Positions 53,351 through 63,065 of a DNA stretch of 64,000 bases are shown here, one piece after another; the stretch's first letter is position 1; every line of letters begins with the position of its first letter. Position numbers and translations under genes: made by a program. The stretch covers positions 85,789 to 149,788 of the forward strand of contig NZ_SOFH01000022.1 of the NCBI RefSeq assembly GCF_004402495.1, written 5' to 3'. Under the pieces are notes generated by a model. It was not told the origin of the DNA and did no database searches. It worked only from the letters and a program-made list of their open reading frames with translations. This DNA comes from Cryobacterium sp. HLT2-28. Lineage in GTDB: Bacteria > Actinomycetota > Actinomycetes > Actinomycetales > Microbacteriaceae.

Positions 53351-55252
53351 CTAGTGCACGAGGGCTGAACTGCCGACGGGCAGTTCCGTCCTCGCCTGGG
53401 CCTTCACCGCGGCATCCCGGCGGCCGCCGATCGCACGCAGCGCGTTCAGGATCGTGGCCAGGTCGACGAACTCCTGCAGCAGGGCGCCGATCGTGGCGGG
53501 GATGAACCCGACGGCGGCGAGGATCATCAGGGTCAGGCTCAGCGCAATGCCCAGCCAGATGCTCTGCAGGGCGATCCGGATCGTGTCCTGGCCGATCGCG
53601 ACGGCGCGGGCGGTGCGCGACAGGTCGTCGATCAGGATGACCACGTCCGCCGATTCGCTGGCCGCCGTCGCACCCTTGGCGCCCATGGCGATGCCGACGT
53701 CGGCGACGGCGAGCACCGGCGCGTCGTTCACCCCGTCGCCGACCATGATCACCGGGCGCCGGGTGAGGCCGCGCACCGCGTCGACCTTGTCGACGGGCAG
53801 GCAGTCGGCCTGCACGCTCTCGATGCCGACCAGTGCCGCGATGTGCTCCGCCGTCGGGCGGGCGTCCCCGGTGAGCATGACGGTCTCGGTGATGCCCAGC
53901 GCCCGTAACTCGGCCATCGTCTGCCTGGCGTTGCCGCGCAGCCGGTCGCTGGCCACGATGCTCCCGGCGAACCGGCCGTCGACGGCGAGGTAGATGGCGA
54001 GTTCGCCGCCGTCGAGCGGGGTGGCCACGGCGTCCGGCGCCCGGTCCCTGACGTAGGACAGCTTGCCGACGGTGACCTCGGAGGACCCGAGCCGGGCGAC
54101 GACACCGTTGGCGGGGACCTCATTGGCGGTGTCGGTGGAGGTCAGGGCGAGTCCACGGGCGCGGGCGGCCGCGATCACGGATGCCGCGAGCACGTGCGAG
54201 GAGTACTGCTCGGCCGACGCGGCGAGCGCCAGCAGCTCGTCCTCGCCGAAGCCCGCCTCCGGGATCACCCGGGCGATGGCGGGCGTGCCGTGGGTGAGCG
54301 TGCCGGTCTTGTCGAAGACGACGGTCTTCGCCCGCGACAGGGTCTCGAGCACCCCGCCGCCCTTGACGATGATGCCGTTGCGCGCGGCGCGGCTCATACC
54401 GCCCATGAACGCGACCGGCGCGGAGATCAGCAACGGGCAGGGGGTGGCGACGACGAGCACCTCGGCGAAACGAGCCGGGTCGCCGCCGAGGAGCCAGGCC
54501 AGCCCGGCGATCAGGAGCGACACCGCGGTGAACGGCACCGCGTACCGGTCGGCGAGGCGCACCACCGGCGCCTTGCTCGCCGCCGCCTCCTCAACCAGCG
54601 CGATGATCTGCTGGTACTGGCTGTTGGCCGCCGTCGCCGTGGCGCGGATGGTCGCCGCGGCCTGGCCGTTGATCGACCCGCTGAGGATGGCGTCGCCGGT
54701 GACGCGTTCGACCGGCAGGCTTTCCCCGGTGAGGGAGGATTCGTCGAACGCGGCGCTGTCGGTGACGAGCACCCCGTCGACGGGCACGATCTCGGCCGGG
54801 CGCACCAGGAGGTGGTCGCCCACGCGCACCTCCGTAGCAGGCACGTCTTCGACCTCTGCGAAGTCGGCGGAGTGCCGGTGCGCGATCTGCGGCGCACGCT
54901 GAAGAAGGGCGTTGAGCTCGCGCTTGGCACGGTTCACCGCGAAGTCCTCCAGCGCCGCGCCGCCGGTGAGCATCAGCACGATGATCATGGTTGCGACGTA
55001 CTCGCCGACGAGCACGGTGGCGATGATCGCGGTGATGGCGAGGAAGTCGATGCCGAATGTTCCGCGGCGCAGCTGCCGCATCATGCCGACGGCCTCGTAG
55101 GTGGCCACGGCCAGCCCGAACCCGCTGAACAGCCAGCGGACGGCGTCGGGCAGCCCGGCCAGCGCGAGCAAGACGCCGACCAGCCCGAGGATGACCGTGG
55201 TCGCGACGAGCGGGTAGCGCCTGACGGCACCGAGGAGAGACGACATGCTCAT
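53351..55252 (-). CDS. Heavy-metal translocating P1B-type ATPase
   Basis: 633 aa from ATG 55252 (GGGGG 6 bases upstream; the frame is open to 55285). P-type motifs: DKTGTLTHG (phosphorylated Asp), TGES and GDGVNDAP. The membrane metal site reads ATPCPLLISAP, that is TPC rather than the common CPC. There is no N-terminal HMA metal-binding domain. It exports a metal ion from the cytoplasm with ATP; the ion cannot be set from this motif alone. Single gene. Confidence 0.9.
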   Translation of the reverse strand: MSMSSLLGAVRRYPLVATTVILGLVGVLLALAGLPDAVRWLFSGFGLAVATYEAVGMMRQLRRGTFGIDFLAITAIIATVLVGEYVATMIIVLMLTGGAALEDFAVNRAKRELNALLQRAPQIAHRHSADFAEVEDVPATEVRVGDHLLVRPAEIVPVDGVLVTDSAAFDESSLTGESLPVERVTGDAILSGSINGQAAATIRATATAANSQYQQIIALVEEAAASKAPVVRLADRYAVPFTAVSLLIAGLAWLLGGDPARFAEVLVVATPCPLLISAPVAFMGGMSRAARNGIIVKGGGVLETLSRAKTVVFDKTGTLTHGTPAIARVIPEAGFGEDELLALAASAEQYSSHVLAASVIAAARARGLALTSTDTANEVPANGVVARLGSSEVTVGKLSYVRDRAPDAVATPLDGGELAIYLAVDGRFAGSIVASDRLRGNARQTMAELRALGITETVMLTGDARPTAEHIAALVGIESVQADCLPVDKVDAVRGLTRRPVIMVGDGVNDAPVLAVADVGIAMGAKGATAASESADVVILIDDLSRTARAVAIGQDTIRIALQSIWLGIALSLTLMILAAVGFIPATIGALLQEFVDLATILNALRAIGGRRDAAVKAQARTELPVGSSALVH

Positions 55253-55302
55253 ATTGTTCCCCCGGGCGGCGCGGCGCGCCAGCAAGGACAGGCTCGCCTC
55301 AA

Positions 55303-55340
55303 CGCGGGAAGGCCCCGACCAGGGTCGGGGCCTTCCCGCG
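55303..55340 (-). terminator. Rho-independent-like terminator after icd
   Basis: A perfect 17-bp stem, CGCGGGAAGGCCCCGAC paired with its complement, and a 4-base loop (CAGG), starting 12 bases after the icd stop. No U-run follows, as is common in high-GC Actinobacteria. Confidence 0.8.
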
Positions 55341-55352
55341 TGCGGTGCGGGA

Positions 55353-56567
55353 CTAGGCCAGACGGCTGCGGAGGTTCTCGGCGATGGCCGCGAGGAATTC
55401 CTCGGTGGTCAGGTAGCCCTGGTCCGGGCCGACCAGGAGCGCGAGGTCCTTGGTCATCTTGCCGCTCTCGACCGTCTTGATGACGACGTCTTCGAGGGTG
55501 TGCGAGAACTCGGCGAGCGCCGGGTTCGCGTCGAGCTTGGCCCGGTGGGCGAGGCCGCGGGTCCAGGCGTAGATCGACGCGATCGGGTTGGTCGAGGTCG
55601 GCTTGCCCTGCTGGTGCTGGCGGTAGTGACGGGTCACGGTGCCGTGGGCAGCCTCTGCCTCGACGACCTTGCCGTCGGGGGTGGAGAGCACGCTGGTCAT
55701 CAGGCCGAGCGAGCCGAAGCCCTGCGCCACGGTGTCGGACTGAACGTCGCCGTCGTAGTTCTTGCAGGCCCAGACGTAGCCGCCCTCCCACTTCATGGCG
55801 GATGCGACCATGTCGTCGATGAGGCGGTGCTCGTAGGTGAGACCGGCGGCCTCGTAGCGCTCCTTGAACTCGGCGTCGAAGATCTCCTGGAAAATGTCCT
55901 TGAACCGGCCGTCGTAGGCCTTGAGGATGGTGTTCTTCGTGGAGAGGTATACCGGGTAGTTGCGCTCGAGGCCGTAGTTGAGCGACGCACGGGCGAAGTC
56001 GATGATCGACTTGTCGAGGTTGTACATCCCCATCGCCACGCCGCTGCCCGGAGCCTGGAAGACCTCGAACTCCTGGGGCGCGCTGCCGTCCTTCGGGGTG
56101 AAGGTCATGCTGAGGGTGCCTTCACCCTCGAAACGGAAGTTCGTGGCCTTGTACTGGTCGCCGAACGCGTGGCGGCCGATGATGATCGGCTTGTTCCAGC
56201 CGGGCACGAGGCGCGGGATGTTGGAGATGATGATGGGCTCGCGGAAGATGGTGCCGCCGAGGATGTTGCGGATCGTGCCGTTGGGCGACGCCCACATCTT
56301 CTTCAGGCCGAATTCCTCGACCCGGGCCTCGTCGGGCGTGATGGTCGCGCACTTGACGCCCACGCCGTGCTTCTGGATGGCGCGGGCCGCGTCGACCGTG
56401 ATCTGGTCATCGGTCTCGTCGCGCTTCTGGATCGACAGGTCGTAGTACTCGAGGTCGATGTCGAGATACGGGTGGATCAGGGTGTCCTTGATCGCCTGCC
56501 AGATGATGCGGGTCATCTCGTCCCCGTCGAGCTCGACGACAGTGCCTTCAACCTTGATCTTCGCCAA
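55353..56567 (-). CDS. icd: NADP-dependent isocitrate dehydrogenase (homodimeric type)
   Basis: 404 aa from TTG 56567; this rare start is chosen because GAGGAG lies 6 bases upstream and the protein then begins [20 protein letters not shown] as in relatives. Substrate and metal sites include [11 protein letters not shown] and [20 protein letters not shown]. It oxidises isocitrate to 2-oxoglutarate in the TCA cycle, making NADPH. The upstream ORF part has no homology and is not expected to be translated. Confidence 0.95.
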   Translation of the reverse strand: MAKIKVEGTVVELDGDEMTRIIWQAIKDTLIHPYLDIDLEYYDLSIQKRDETDDQITVDAARAIQKHGVGVKCATITPDEARVEEFGLKKMWASPNGTIRNILGGTIFREPIIISNIPRLVPGWNKPIIIGRHAFGDQYKATNFRFEGEGTLSMTFTPKDGSAPQEFEVFQAPGSGVAMGMYNLDKSIIDFARASLNYGLERNYPVYLSTKNTILKAYDGRFKDIFQEIFDAEFKERYEAAGLTYEHRLIDDMVASAMKWEGGYVWACKNYDGDVQSDTVAQGFGSLGLMTSVLSTPDGKVVEAEAAHGTVTRHYRQHQQGKPTSTNPIASIYAWTRGLAHRAKLDANPALAEFSHTLEDVVIKTVESGKMTKDLALLVGPDQGYLTTEEFLAAIAENLRSRLA

Positions 56568-56710
56568 TGAATTCTCCTCAGAATGTCGGGGGGCCTGAAT
56601 GGCCACGGCAATTCTACTAGAGGGACGCAACTATCTTGACATCGAGACAGTTCGCGGGTCGGCCGAAACCCCGACTACCGGCACCCCCGGGCGCACGTTA
56701 GCCTGTTGCT

Positions 56711-57163
56711 ATGGGTGAACTACGACTGGAAGAACTGTCCGCACGCAATATTGTTGCGGCCAATACCCTGAGCCTGAAGCCGGGCCAGGAACAATACATT
56801 GCCCCGGTCTCCTACTCGGTCGCGGCATCCGTGATCAACCCGGCGACGTCCTGGCAGCGGGTCGTGCTGCTCGACGGCGAGGTGGCCGGCTTCATCCACG
56901 GCAACTTCGACCCCGAATCGGAGCACGAGGAGTTCCGCGCCTGCATCTGGCGGATCAACGTGGACGCGAACGCCCAGGGCAAGGGTGTCGGCAAGTTCGC
57001 CGCGGAGGCTCTCGCCGAGGAGGCGCGGGGGCGCGGCTTCGACCACATCACCGTGATCTGGGAGCCCGGCGAGGAGGGCCCGGAGTCGTTCTTCCACCGG
57101 ATCGGCTTCCGCGATATCGGCCAGACCGCCTACGGCGAAACGATCGGTTCGCTCCAGCTCTGA
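56711..57163 (+). CDS. GNAT-family N-acetyltransferase
   Basis: 150 aa. The acetyl-CoA site (V)DANAQGKGVGKFAAEALA is present in the C-terminal half, and the N-terminal QEQYIAPVSYSVAAS resembles spermine/spermidine acetyltransferases. Substrate unknown. It ends 13 bp before the alkyltransferase-like gene and is likely co-transcribed with it. Confidence 0.85.
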   Translation: MGELRLEELSARNIVAANTLSLKPGQEQYIAPVSYSVAASVINPATSWQRVVLLDGEVAGFIHGNFDPESEHEEFRACIWRINVDANAQGKGVGKFAAEALAEEARGRGFDHITVIWEPGEEGPESFFHRIGFRDIGQTAYGETIGSLQL

Positions 57164-57176
57164 CCGGGTCAGCCTG

Positions 57177-57494
57177 ATGCGCATCGCCCCCGATGGTCCG
57201 TTCGTGACCCACGTGCTCGACATCGTCGATTCGATTCCGCCGGGACGGGTGATGACCTACGGGGACGTCGCGGCCGTGCTCGGCTCGCGCGGCGCCCGCG
57301 TGGTCGGCCAGGTGATGTCGCACTACGGGTCGGATGTGCCGTGGTGGCGGGTCATCCGTGCCGGCGGGCATCCGCCGCTCGAGCACGAGGCGCGCGCGCT
57401 CGCGCACTACCGGGCCGAGGGCACGCCGCTGCTGAACGCGCTGGCCCCCGGCTACCGGGTGGACTACGCCGCGGCGCGCTGGTCGCCGGCCTGA
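57177..57494 (+). CDS. Alkyltransferase-like (ATL/MGMT-family) DNA-binding protein
   Basis: 105 aa. The DNA-binding helix and wing of O6-methylguanine methyltransferases are present (IPPGRVMTYGDVAAVLG, VVGQVMSHYG), but the catalytic PCHR is replaced by VPWWRVIRAGG, so the reactive cysteine is missing. ATL proteins bind O6-alkylguanine and pass it to nucleotide excision repair. Cytoplasmic. Confidence 0.85.
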   Translation: MRIAPDGPFVTHVLDIVDSIPPGRVMTYGDVAAVLGSRGARVVGQVMSHYGSDVPWWRVIRAGGHPPLEHEARALAHYRAEGTPLLNALAPGYRVDYAAARWSPA

Positions 57495-57814
57495 CCCGAG
57501 CGGGAGCGCAACTCCGACCCTGGCTCCGCCAGGGCGGGCACGGTGCCGCGCACGAGCGAGCGGCCGCGGAGCGAGCGGTAGGCGGCGACGAGGATCGTGA
57601 GCACCACGAGGGCGAGGGCGTGCTGCCACCCGCCCGGGACGATGCTGAGCGAGCCGGAGGTGTTGAACGACGCGTGAAGGAGGGCGACGGCGAGGATGCT
57701 GCCGCCGGTGTCGACCAGCAGGCCGCCCGCGTCAAGGTGCTTCCGGCGCCCGCCGCGGTGGACCGGGAATGTCGGCAACCGGTCATCTCCGAACCCTTGT
57801 TCGGCGCGGCCCAA
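57464..57814 (-). pseudogene. C-terminal remnant of a CPBP-family membrane protease
   Basis: The stretch TGGSILAVALLHASFNTSGS fits the last conserved motif (HxxxN) of CPBP/CAAX-like intramembrane proteases, followed by one helix. The upstream part of this frame has no membrane segments and no homology. About two thirds of the protein is missing. It overlaps the end of the alkyltransferase gene in the opposite direction. Confidence 0.4.
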
Positions 57815-57831
57815 CGGTGTTACCGTGCCAC

Positions 57832-58272
57832 ATGGACAGCGAAAAGAAAGTCACGGATCCCCTGGATCCCCTCGTCACCGACCCGGGACTCTACCGGGTG
57901 CTCCTCGAGAACGAGCGTGTTCGCGTGCTCGAATTCCTCGACGCCCCCGGCGATGAGACCAACCCGCACGAGCATCCCGACAGTGTGATGATCACCCTCA
58001 GCGCCTACTCCCGGCGGTTGTCGTCGGAGGGTCGCGAGCTCGACGTCGAACTGCCCGCCGGCGAGACGCGCTGGCTCCCGGCCCAGGAACACGCCGGCCT
58101 CAACATCGGCCAGACCTCGACGCACGCGATCTTCGTGGAGCTCAAGGAGGCGGCCGTGCGGCCCCCCGACCCCGGGTACCACCCGCTGGGTCCCGTCGCA
58201 CCCCGACCGCTGACCGGCACCCCGCTGTCCGACGCGTCGAGCGACGAGGAGAAGGCCTGGGGCTTCGCCTGA
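57832..58272 (+). CDS. Cupin-domain protein, copy 1
   Basis: 146 aa. A single cupin core: VLLENERVRVLEFLDAPGDE, then HEHPDSVMITLSAYSRR (metal-binding histidines) and a distal H in TSTHAIFVELKE. The form is that of small soluble cupins of unknown enzymatic role. A related gene (58443) follows in the same orientation, so the pair is a tandem duplication. The stop region contains TGACCTGACC. Confidence 0.8.
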   Translation: MDSEKKVTDPLDPLVTDPGLYRVLLENERVRVLEFLDAPGDETNPHEHPDSVMITLSAYSRRLSSEGRELDVELPAGETRWLPAQEHAGLNIGQTSTHAIFVELKEAAVRPPDPGYHPLGPVAPRPLTGTPLSDASSDEEKAWGFA

Positions 58273-58320
58273 CCTGACCCGTGTCGCCGGCACCAGGTCG
58301 CGGCGCACCATGCGAGAGCC

Positions 58321-58361
58321 GGCGCACACTCTACCGTGCGCCCGGTTCCGCACGGTGCGCC
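58321..58361. repeat. 41-bp dispersed palindromic repeat, copy A
   Basis: Starts GGCGCACACTCTACCGTGCGCC and ends ACGGTGCGCC. The same layout recurs at 58927-58967; the two copies bracket the second cupin gene. Confidence 0.7.
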
Positions 58362-58442
58362 GCAAGGCCCGGCGGCGCGTGCCGGGCGGCGGGCGGCGAA
58401 CTGCACCTGTCCGTGACGGACGCCCGGTGTTAGCCTGCCGCC

Positions 58443-58859
58443 ATGACGAACGATCCGGCAGGCACCAGCGATGCCATCCCGAGTGACGAAGCCGGGCCGG
58501 CGAACGACCCCGTGCAGACCAATCCGGGGCACTACCGCGTGATCCTGGAGAACGAACGGGTGCGGGTGCTGGAGTACCTCGACTCCCCCGGCGACAAGAC
58601 CACCCCGCACGCTCATCCCGACAGTGTGATGTTCACGCTCAGCTCGTTCAGCCGGCGGCTCTCCGGGAACGGCCGGGAGGTGGACGTGGTCCTGCCCCAG
58701 GGTGAGGCCCGCTGGCTGGCGGCTCAGGAGCACTCCGGGGAGAACACGGGCGACACGCAGACGCACACGATCTTCTTCGAGCTGAAGGAGCCCGCGCCGA
58801 CGCCGCCATCGCCTGCCGCCGCCGCCGGGCAGCCGCTCGGCCCGGCCGCCCCCGAGTAG
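58443..58859 (+). CDS. Cupin-domain protein, copy 2
   Basis: 138 aa. The cupin core VILENERVRVLEYLDSPGDK, HAHPDSVMFTLSSFSRRLS and QTHTIFFELKE aligns with copy 1. The N- and C-terminal ends are low-complexity and differ between copies. Function unknown; tandem duplicate of the gene just upstream. Confidence 0.8.
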   Translation: MTNDPAGTSDAIPSDEAGPANDPVQTNPGHYRVILENERVRVLEYLDSPGDKTTPHAHPDSVMFTLSSFSRRLSGNGREVDVVLPQGEARWLAAQEHSGENTGDTQTHTIFFELKEPAPTPPSPAAAAGQPLGPAAPE

Positions 58860-58919
58860 CCGCCCACGGCGACCCCGGTTGCGCCGATGGGGTCACCCGA
58901 TCGTCGTGGCATGCCCTGC

Positions 58920-58967
58920 GGAAGCGGGCGCACGTTCTACGGTGCGCCCGCTTCCCGAAGGTGCGCC
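58920..58967. terminator. Hairpin and 41-bp repeat copy B between cupin 2 and the ABC operon
   Basis: GGAAGCGGGCGCAC (58920-58933), 8-base loop, and GTGCGCCCGCTTCC (58942-58955) form a perfect 14-bp stem between two convergent genes, so it may stop both. The 58927-58967 part matches copy A in 34 of 41 positions by eye. Confidence 0.65.
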
Positions 58968-58992
58968 ACGAGGACGATCCGGCCGCCGGATG

Positions 58993-60798
58993 CTAGACGA
59001 GGGACTCCCGCCAGGCGGCGTGCAGCTGGGCGAAGCGCCCGGTGCCCGCGATGAGGTCCGCCGGGGTGCCGTCCTCGACGATCCGGCCGCGCTCCATCAC
59101 GAGCACCCGGTCGGCGATCGCCACAGTCGACAGCCGGTGCGCGATGATCACGGCGGTGCGGTCGGCCAGCAGCGTCTGCAGGGCCTGCTGCACCAGCCGT
59201 TCGCTCGGGATGTCCAGGCTCGAGGTGGCCTCGTCGAGGATGAGCACCGCCGGGTCGGCGAGGAACGCCCGCGCGAACGAGATCAGCTGCCGTTGCCCGG
59301 CCGAGACGCGCCCGCCGCGCTTGTTCACGTCGGTGTCGTAGCCGCTGGGCAGCCCCTCGATGAACTCGTGCGCGCCGACCGCCCGCGCCGCCCTGACGAT
59401 CTCGGCGGGCGTGGCATCCGGTTTGCCGATCGCGATGTTGTCGGCGACGGACCCGCTGAACAGGTACGCCTCCTGGGTCACCATCACGATCGCCCGGCGC
59501 AGGTCCTTGGGGTGCAGGTCGCGCAGGTCGACCCCGTCGAGGCTGACCCGGCCGTCGGAGGGGTCGTAGAACCGGGCCATCAGCTTGGCCAGGGTCGACT
59601 TGCCTGCCCCCGTCGACCCGACCAGGGCGATGGTCTGCCCCGCGGGGATCGTGAGGTCGAACCGGGGCAGGATGACCCGGTCGCTCTGGTAGGCGAAGGT
59701 CACCTGGTCGAACGCCACCTGCCCGCGTGCCGTCCACAGGTCGACTGGCGCCACCGGGTCCGGCACGCCGGGGTGTTCCTCGAGCACGCCGGAGATCTTC
59801 TCCAGCGCCGCGGCTGCGGACTGGTAGGAGTTGTAGAACATCGCCATCTCCTCCATCGGGTCGAAGAACCGCCGGGTGTAGAGCAGCGCGGCGAGCAGCG
59901 CGCCGATGGCCAGCTGCCCGTCGGCGACCCGGAAGGCGCCGATCAGGAGCACCACCGCGACGGCCACGTTGCCGATCAGCACCAGGCCCGGGTCGAAGAT
60001 GCCGAAGAGTTGGATCACCCGCCCGTTGACCTTGCGATAATCCTCGACGAGGCCGCCGAACACCCTCTCGTTGCGTTTCTCCGCACGGAACGCCTTGACC
60101 GCACGGATGCCGGTCATCGTCTCCACGAATTGCACGATCAGGCTCGCCGACGCCACCCGCGACTGCCGGAACAGGGCCTGCGAGCGCACCTGGAACCACC
60201 GGGTGAGGATCAGCAGCGGCACGAGCGAACCGAACAGCACCAGCCCGCTCGTGCCGTCCAGGGCGAATAGGAAGATCGCGGTGAACGACATGTAGAGCAG
60301 CCCCTGCACGAGTTGGTTGATCCCCTCGTCGAGTAGTTCCCGGATCGCGTCGAGGTCGCTGGTCTGCCGGGAGATGATCCGCCCAGAGGTGTAGGACTCA
60401 TGGAATTCGAGGCTCAGCCGTTGCGTGTGCAGGAAGACCCGTTTGCGCAGGTCGATCAGCACGCCCTGGCTGATCCTCGCCGACATGATCGTGTACCAGG
60501 CGATAAGGCCGGCACCGATCAGGCCGGTGATCAGGTAGATCGCACCGGAGGCCGCCAGCGGCACCCAGTCCTGTTTGAGCAGCGCCGGCAGGCCCCGGTC
60601 GATCCCGAACGCGATCAGTGCCGGGCCCGCGACCTGGGCGGCCGTCGACAGCACCACAATGAGCATCGCGCCGATGACGCGCCACCGCACCGGTCGAAGC
60701 AACGACCCGAGCAGACTCAGCGACCTGGCTCTGATCTGCTTGCTCTCCGCGGCGCTGAAGTCGCTGCGCTCTTCTCCCTCTACTCCGCTGACGCTCAC
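58993..60798 (-). CDS. ABC exporter subunit with intact catalytic site (heterodimer partner 2)
   Basis: 601 aa, GTG start overlapping the upstream gene by 4 bp. Six membrane helices (about residues 30-330) then a nucleotide-binding domain: Walker [12 protein letters not shown], signature VSAGQ (a variant of LSGGQ) and Walker [11 protein letters not shown] with the catalytic glutamate. It works with the neighbouring subunit as a heterodimeric exporter (BmrC/D, TM287/288 type) probably for drugs or lipids. Confidence 0.9.
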   Translation of the reverse strand: MSVSGVEGEERSDFSAAESKQIRARSLSLLGSLLRPVRWRVIGAMLIVVLSTAAQVAGPALIAFGIDRGLPALLKQDWVPLAASGAIYLITGLIGAGLIAWYTIMSARISQGVLIDLRKRVFLHTQRLSLEFHESYTSGRIISRQTSDLDAIRELLDEGINQLVQGLLYMSFTAIFLFALDGTSGLVLFGSLVPLLILTRWFQVRSQALFRQSRVASASLIVQFVETMTGIRAVKAFRAEKRNERVFGGLVEDYRKVNGRVIQLFGIFDPGLVLIGNVAVAVVLLIGAFRVADGQLAIGALLAALLYTRRFFDPMEEMAMFYNSYQSAAAALEKISGVLEEHPGVPDPVAPVDLWTARGQVAFDQVTFAYQSDRVILPRFDLTIPAGQTIALVGSTGAGKSTLAKLMARFYDPSDGRVSLDGVDLRDLHPKDLRRAIVMVTQEAYLFSGSVADNIAIGKPDATPAEIVRAARAVGAHEFIEGLPSGYDTDVNKRGGRVSAGQRQLISFARAFLADPAVLILDEATSSLDIPSERLVQQALQTLLADRTAVIIAHRLSTVAIADRVLVMERGRIVEDGTPADLIAGTGRFAQLHAAWRESLV

Positions 60799-62648
60799 AG
60801 CGCCGCCTCCCTTCTGGCGTCCCGCGCTTCTTCGTCTTCCAGACTGGAAATGACGAACTTGTAGTGCTCGCTCTGCCGGAGCAGATCGGAATGCCGACCT
60901 ACGGCCGTGATCCGGCCGTCTTCGAGCAGGGCGACGCGGTCGGCGAGCATGACCGTTGACGGGCGGTGCGCCACGATCAACGCCGTCGTCGAGGCGAGCA
61001 CCTCACGCAAAGCGGCCTCGACGAGCGACTCGGTGTCCACGTCCAGCGCCGAGAGCGGGTCGTCGAGCACCAGCACGGCCGGTTTCGCGGCGACAGCGCG
61101 AGCGAGCGCCAGTCGTTGCCGCTGACCGCCCGACAGGCTCATCCCCTCCTCGCCGACCAGGGTGTCCACCCCCTCGGGGAGGTCATGGACGAACCCCGCC
61201 TGGGCGACCTGCAGCGCCTCCTCGAGCGCGGCATCCGCTGCCGGCGAGCGCTCGGCCCACTCGGGGCGACCGAGCAGCACATTGTCGCGCACGGATGCCG
61301 AGAACAGCGTCGCATCCTCGAACGCCATCGCGAGGTGACGGCGCAGTTCCTCGCGGCCGAGGGCACGCACGTCCACCCCGTCGAGGGTCACCGCGCCCGC
61401 CGTCACGTCGTAGAGCCGGGTGGTGAGCGCCGTGAGGGTCGACTTGCCGGAGCCGGTCAGGCCGACGAGGGCCATGGTCTCCCCCGGTTCGAGTACCAGG
61501 TCGACACCGTCGAGCAGGTCGGGGAACCGGGCGGGCGAGTCTGGATAGCGGAAGTGCACGTTCTCGAAGGCGAGCCGTCCTCGCGGGTGTTCGATCGTGA
61601 CGGCCTGCTCCGGGTCGGTGATCGAGTTCGGTGCGTCGAGCACGTCGAAGAACCGGTCGGTGGCCGTGCGCGTGTCGAAGGTCATCGACAGCAGGAATCC
61701 GACCGACTCCACCGGCCAGCGGAGCACCGTGGCGGTGGCGAAGAAGGCGACCAGGCCGCCAACGCTGAGCTCGCCCTGGCTGGCCAGCCAGACGCCAGCG
61801 ACGAGGCAGAGCGCAAACGCCACGTCGGGCACGAGCAGCAGCCACAGCCAGATGCCGGCGATGGCGCGGGACTTCTCGATCTCCGTGCCGCGCAGGCTTT
61901 CCGCCTGCTCGGCGAAGTTCTTCAGCGCGAATTTGCCGCGCCCGAAGGCCTTGAGCACGCGGATGCCGTGCACGGACTCCTCGACGGCGGTCGCCAGGTC
62001 GCCGGCCTGGTCCTGACTGCGCCGCGCCACGACGGAATACTTCTCCTCGAACCGGTAGCCGACGATCCAGAGCGGCACAGAACAGACCATGAAGATGGTG
62101 CCGAGGACCCAGTTCATCGACACCAGGATCACGGCGCCGACGACGATCGTCAGCAGGTTGACCACGAGCAGCACGAAGCCGAAGGAGATCCACCGGCGGA
62201 TCTGGTTCAGGTCGCTGACCGCCCGAGACAGCAGCTGGCCGCTCGGCCATTTGTCATGAAACGAGACGGGGAGGTCCTGCAGTCTGGCGTAGAGCGCGTT
62301 CCGCATCCTTGCCTCGATGTGGGTGCCCGGTGCGAGCACGAACCAGCGGCGCAGCGCGATCAGCACCGCTTCGAGCACGCCGAGGCCGAGGATGAGAATC
62401 ACGGCGGGCCAGATCTGGGCGGAGTCCTGCCGGGACAGCGCGCCGTCAACGAGGCGTTGCAACACCTGCGGGATGGCGAGCGACACCAGCGCGGCCAGGA
62501 GGGCCGCGACCATGCCGAGGACGAGGCGTGGCATGGCCGGCTTCGCGTAGGGGTAGAGACGCAGCAGGGTCTGGAGGGTGGTCCTCCGGGTGGGTGGGGT
62601 GTCCCCTGCGGCGTCGAACGGATGTTCCTGGTCGGTGAGCGTGGTCAC
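60795..62648 (-). CDS. ABC exporter subunit with degenerate catalytic site (heterodimer partner 1)
   Basis: 617 aa from GTG 62648 (AGGAC 6 bases upstream); the frame is open to 62933. Membrane domain then Walker [12 protein letters not shown], canonical signature LSGGQ, but Walker B is followed by Asp ([12 protein letters not shown]), not Glu. One degenerate and one normal site is the hallmark of heterodimeric exporters. It precedes the other subunit with a 4-bp overlap. A short leader-like ORF and hairpins lie upstream. Confidence 0.9.
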   Translation of the reverse strand: MTTLTDQEHPFDAAGDTPPTRRTTLQTLLRLYPYAKPAMPRLVLGMVAALLAALVSLAIPQVLQRLVDGALSRQDSAQIWPAVILILGLGVLEAVLIALRRWFVLAPGTHIEARMRNALYARLQDLPVSFHDKWPSGQLLSRAVSDLNQIRRWISFGFVLLVVNLLTIVVGAVILVSMNWVLGTIFMVCSVPLWIVGYRFEEKYSVVARRSQDQAGDLATAVEESVHGIRVLKAFGRGKFALKNFAEQAESLRGTEIEKSRAIAGIWLWLLLVPDVAFALCLVAGVWLASQGELSVGGLVAFFATATVLRWPVESVGFLLSMTFDTRTATDRFFDVLDAPNSITDPEQAVTIEHPRGRLAFENVHFRYPDSPARFPDLLDGVDLVLEPGETMALVGLTGSGKSTLTALTTRLYDVTAGAVTLDGVDVRALGREELRRHLAMAFEDATLFSASVRDNVLLGRPEWAERSPAADAALEEALQVAQAGFVHDLPEGVDTLVGEEGMSLSGGQRQRLALARAVAAKPAVLVLDDPLSALDVDTESLVEAALREVLASTTALIVAHRPSTVMLADRVALLEDGRITAVGRHSDLLRQSEHYKFVISSLEDEEARDARREAAL

Positions 62649-62722
62649 GTGAAAGTCCTGAACGGTCAGTTTTCTGGTGCGCGGTGGGCCGGCGCGTGCG
62701 GCGCAATGAGACGCCGGTGGGT

Positions 62723-62773
62723 GCCGACGACGTTCGGGTTCCGTCGGCGACGGGCGGAAGCGTGGCTGCTTCC
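62723..62773 (-). promoter_or_regulatory. Hairpins in the leader of the ABC operon
   Basis: Two short stems lie between the leader-like ORF and the exporter start: CGTCGGC/GCCGACG (62723-62729 with 62742-62748) and GGAAGC/GCTTCC (62756-62761 with 62768-62773). They would be candidates for a translation-coupled attenuator. No U-run is visible. Confidence 0.4.
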
Positions 62774-62847
62774 GGTGCGCGGGCAGCGGGCTGGCGGAGC
62801 TGCGGGCCGGTGCGAGGGCCGGTCGTGCCGGTGCGTGTGCCGGCGGG

Positions 62848-62967
62848 TTACGCGGCGCTGGCGGGGCGGAGGCTGGCGGGGCGGAGGCTGGCGGGGCGGA
62901 AGCTGGCACTGAAGGCAGCGCCGAGGTTCGCATCCGGTGCGAGCTGTCGTTGTGCTGTCTGTGTCAT
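62848..62967 (-). CDS. Short leader-like peptide ORF (39 aa) upstream of the ABC exporter
   Basis: ATG 62967 has a perfect AGGAGG 6 bases upstream, which is unusually strong. The frame ends in TAA at 62848 and reads [20 protein letters not shown] and then three repeats of the form (S/F)RPAS-L. The repeats are a 15-bp tandem unit (62857-62901). The ORF is 199 bp before the exporter start. It could be a regulatory leader, as BmrB is for bmrCD in Bacillus, or a small exported peptide. Confidence 0.6.
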   Translation of the reverse strand: MTQTAQRQLAPDANLGAAFSASFRPASLRPASLRPASAA

Positions 62968-63065
62968 GTCGGCCTCCTGAGCGCGTCGTGTTCTGTGCTG
63001 TGCCCCCCTGATCAGGCAGCCTTTCAGACTACGACCGATGCCGGCCGGGCGCAAGGGACAAATAG

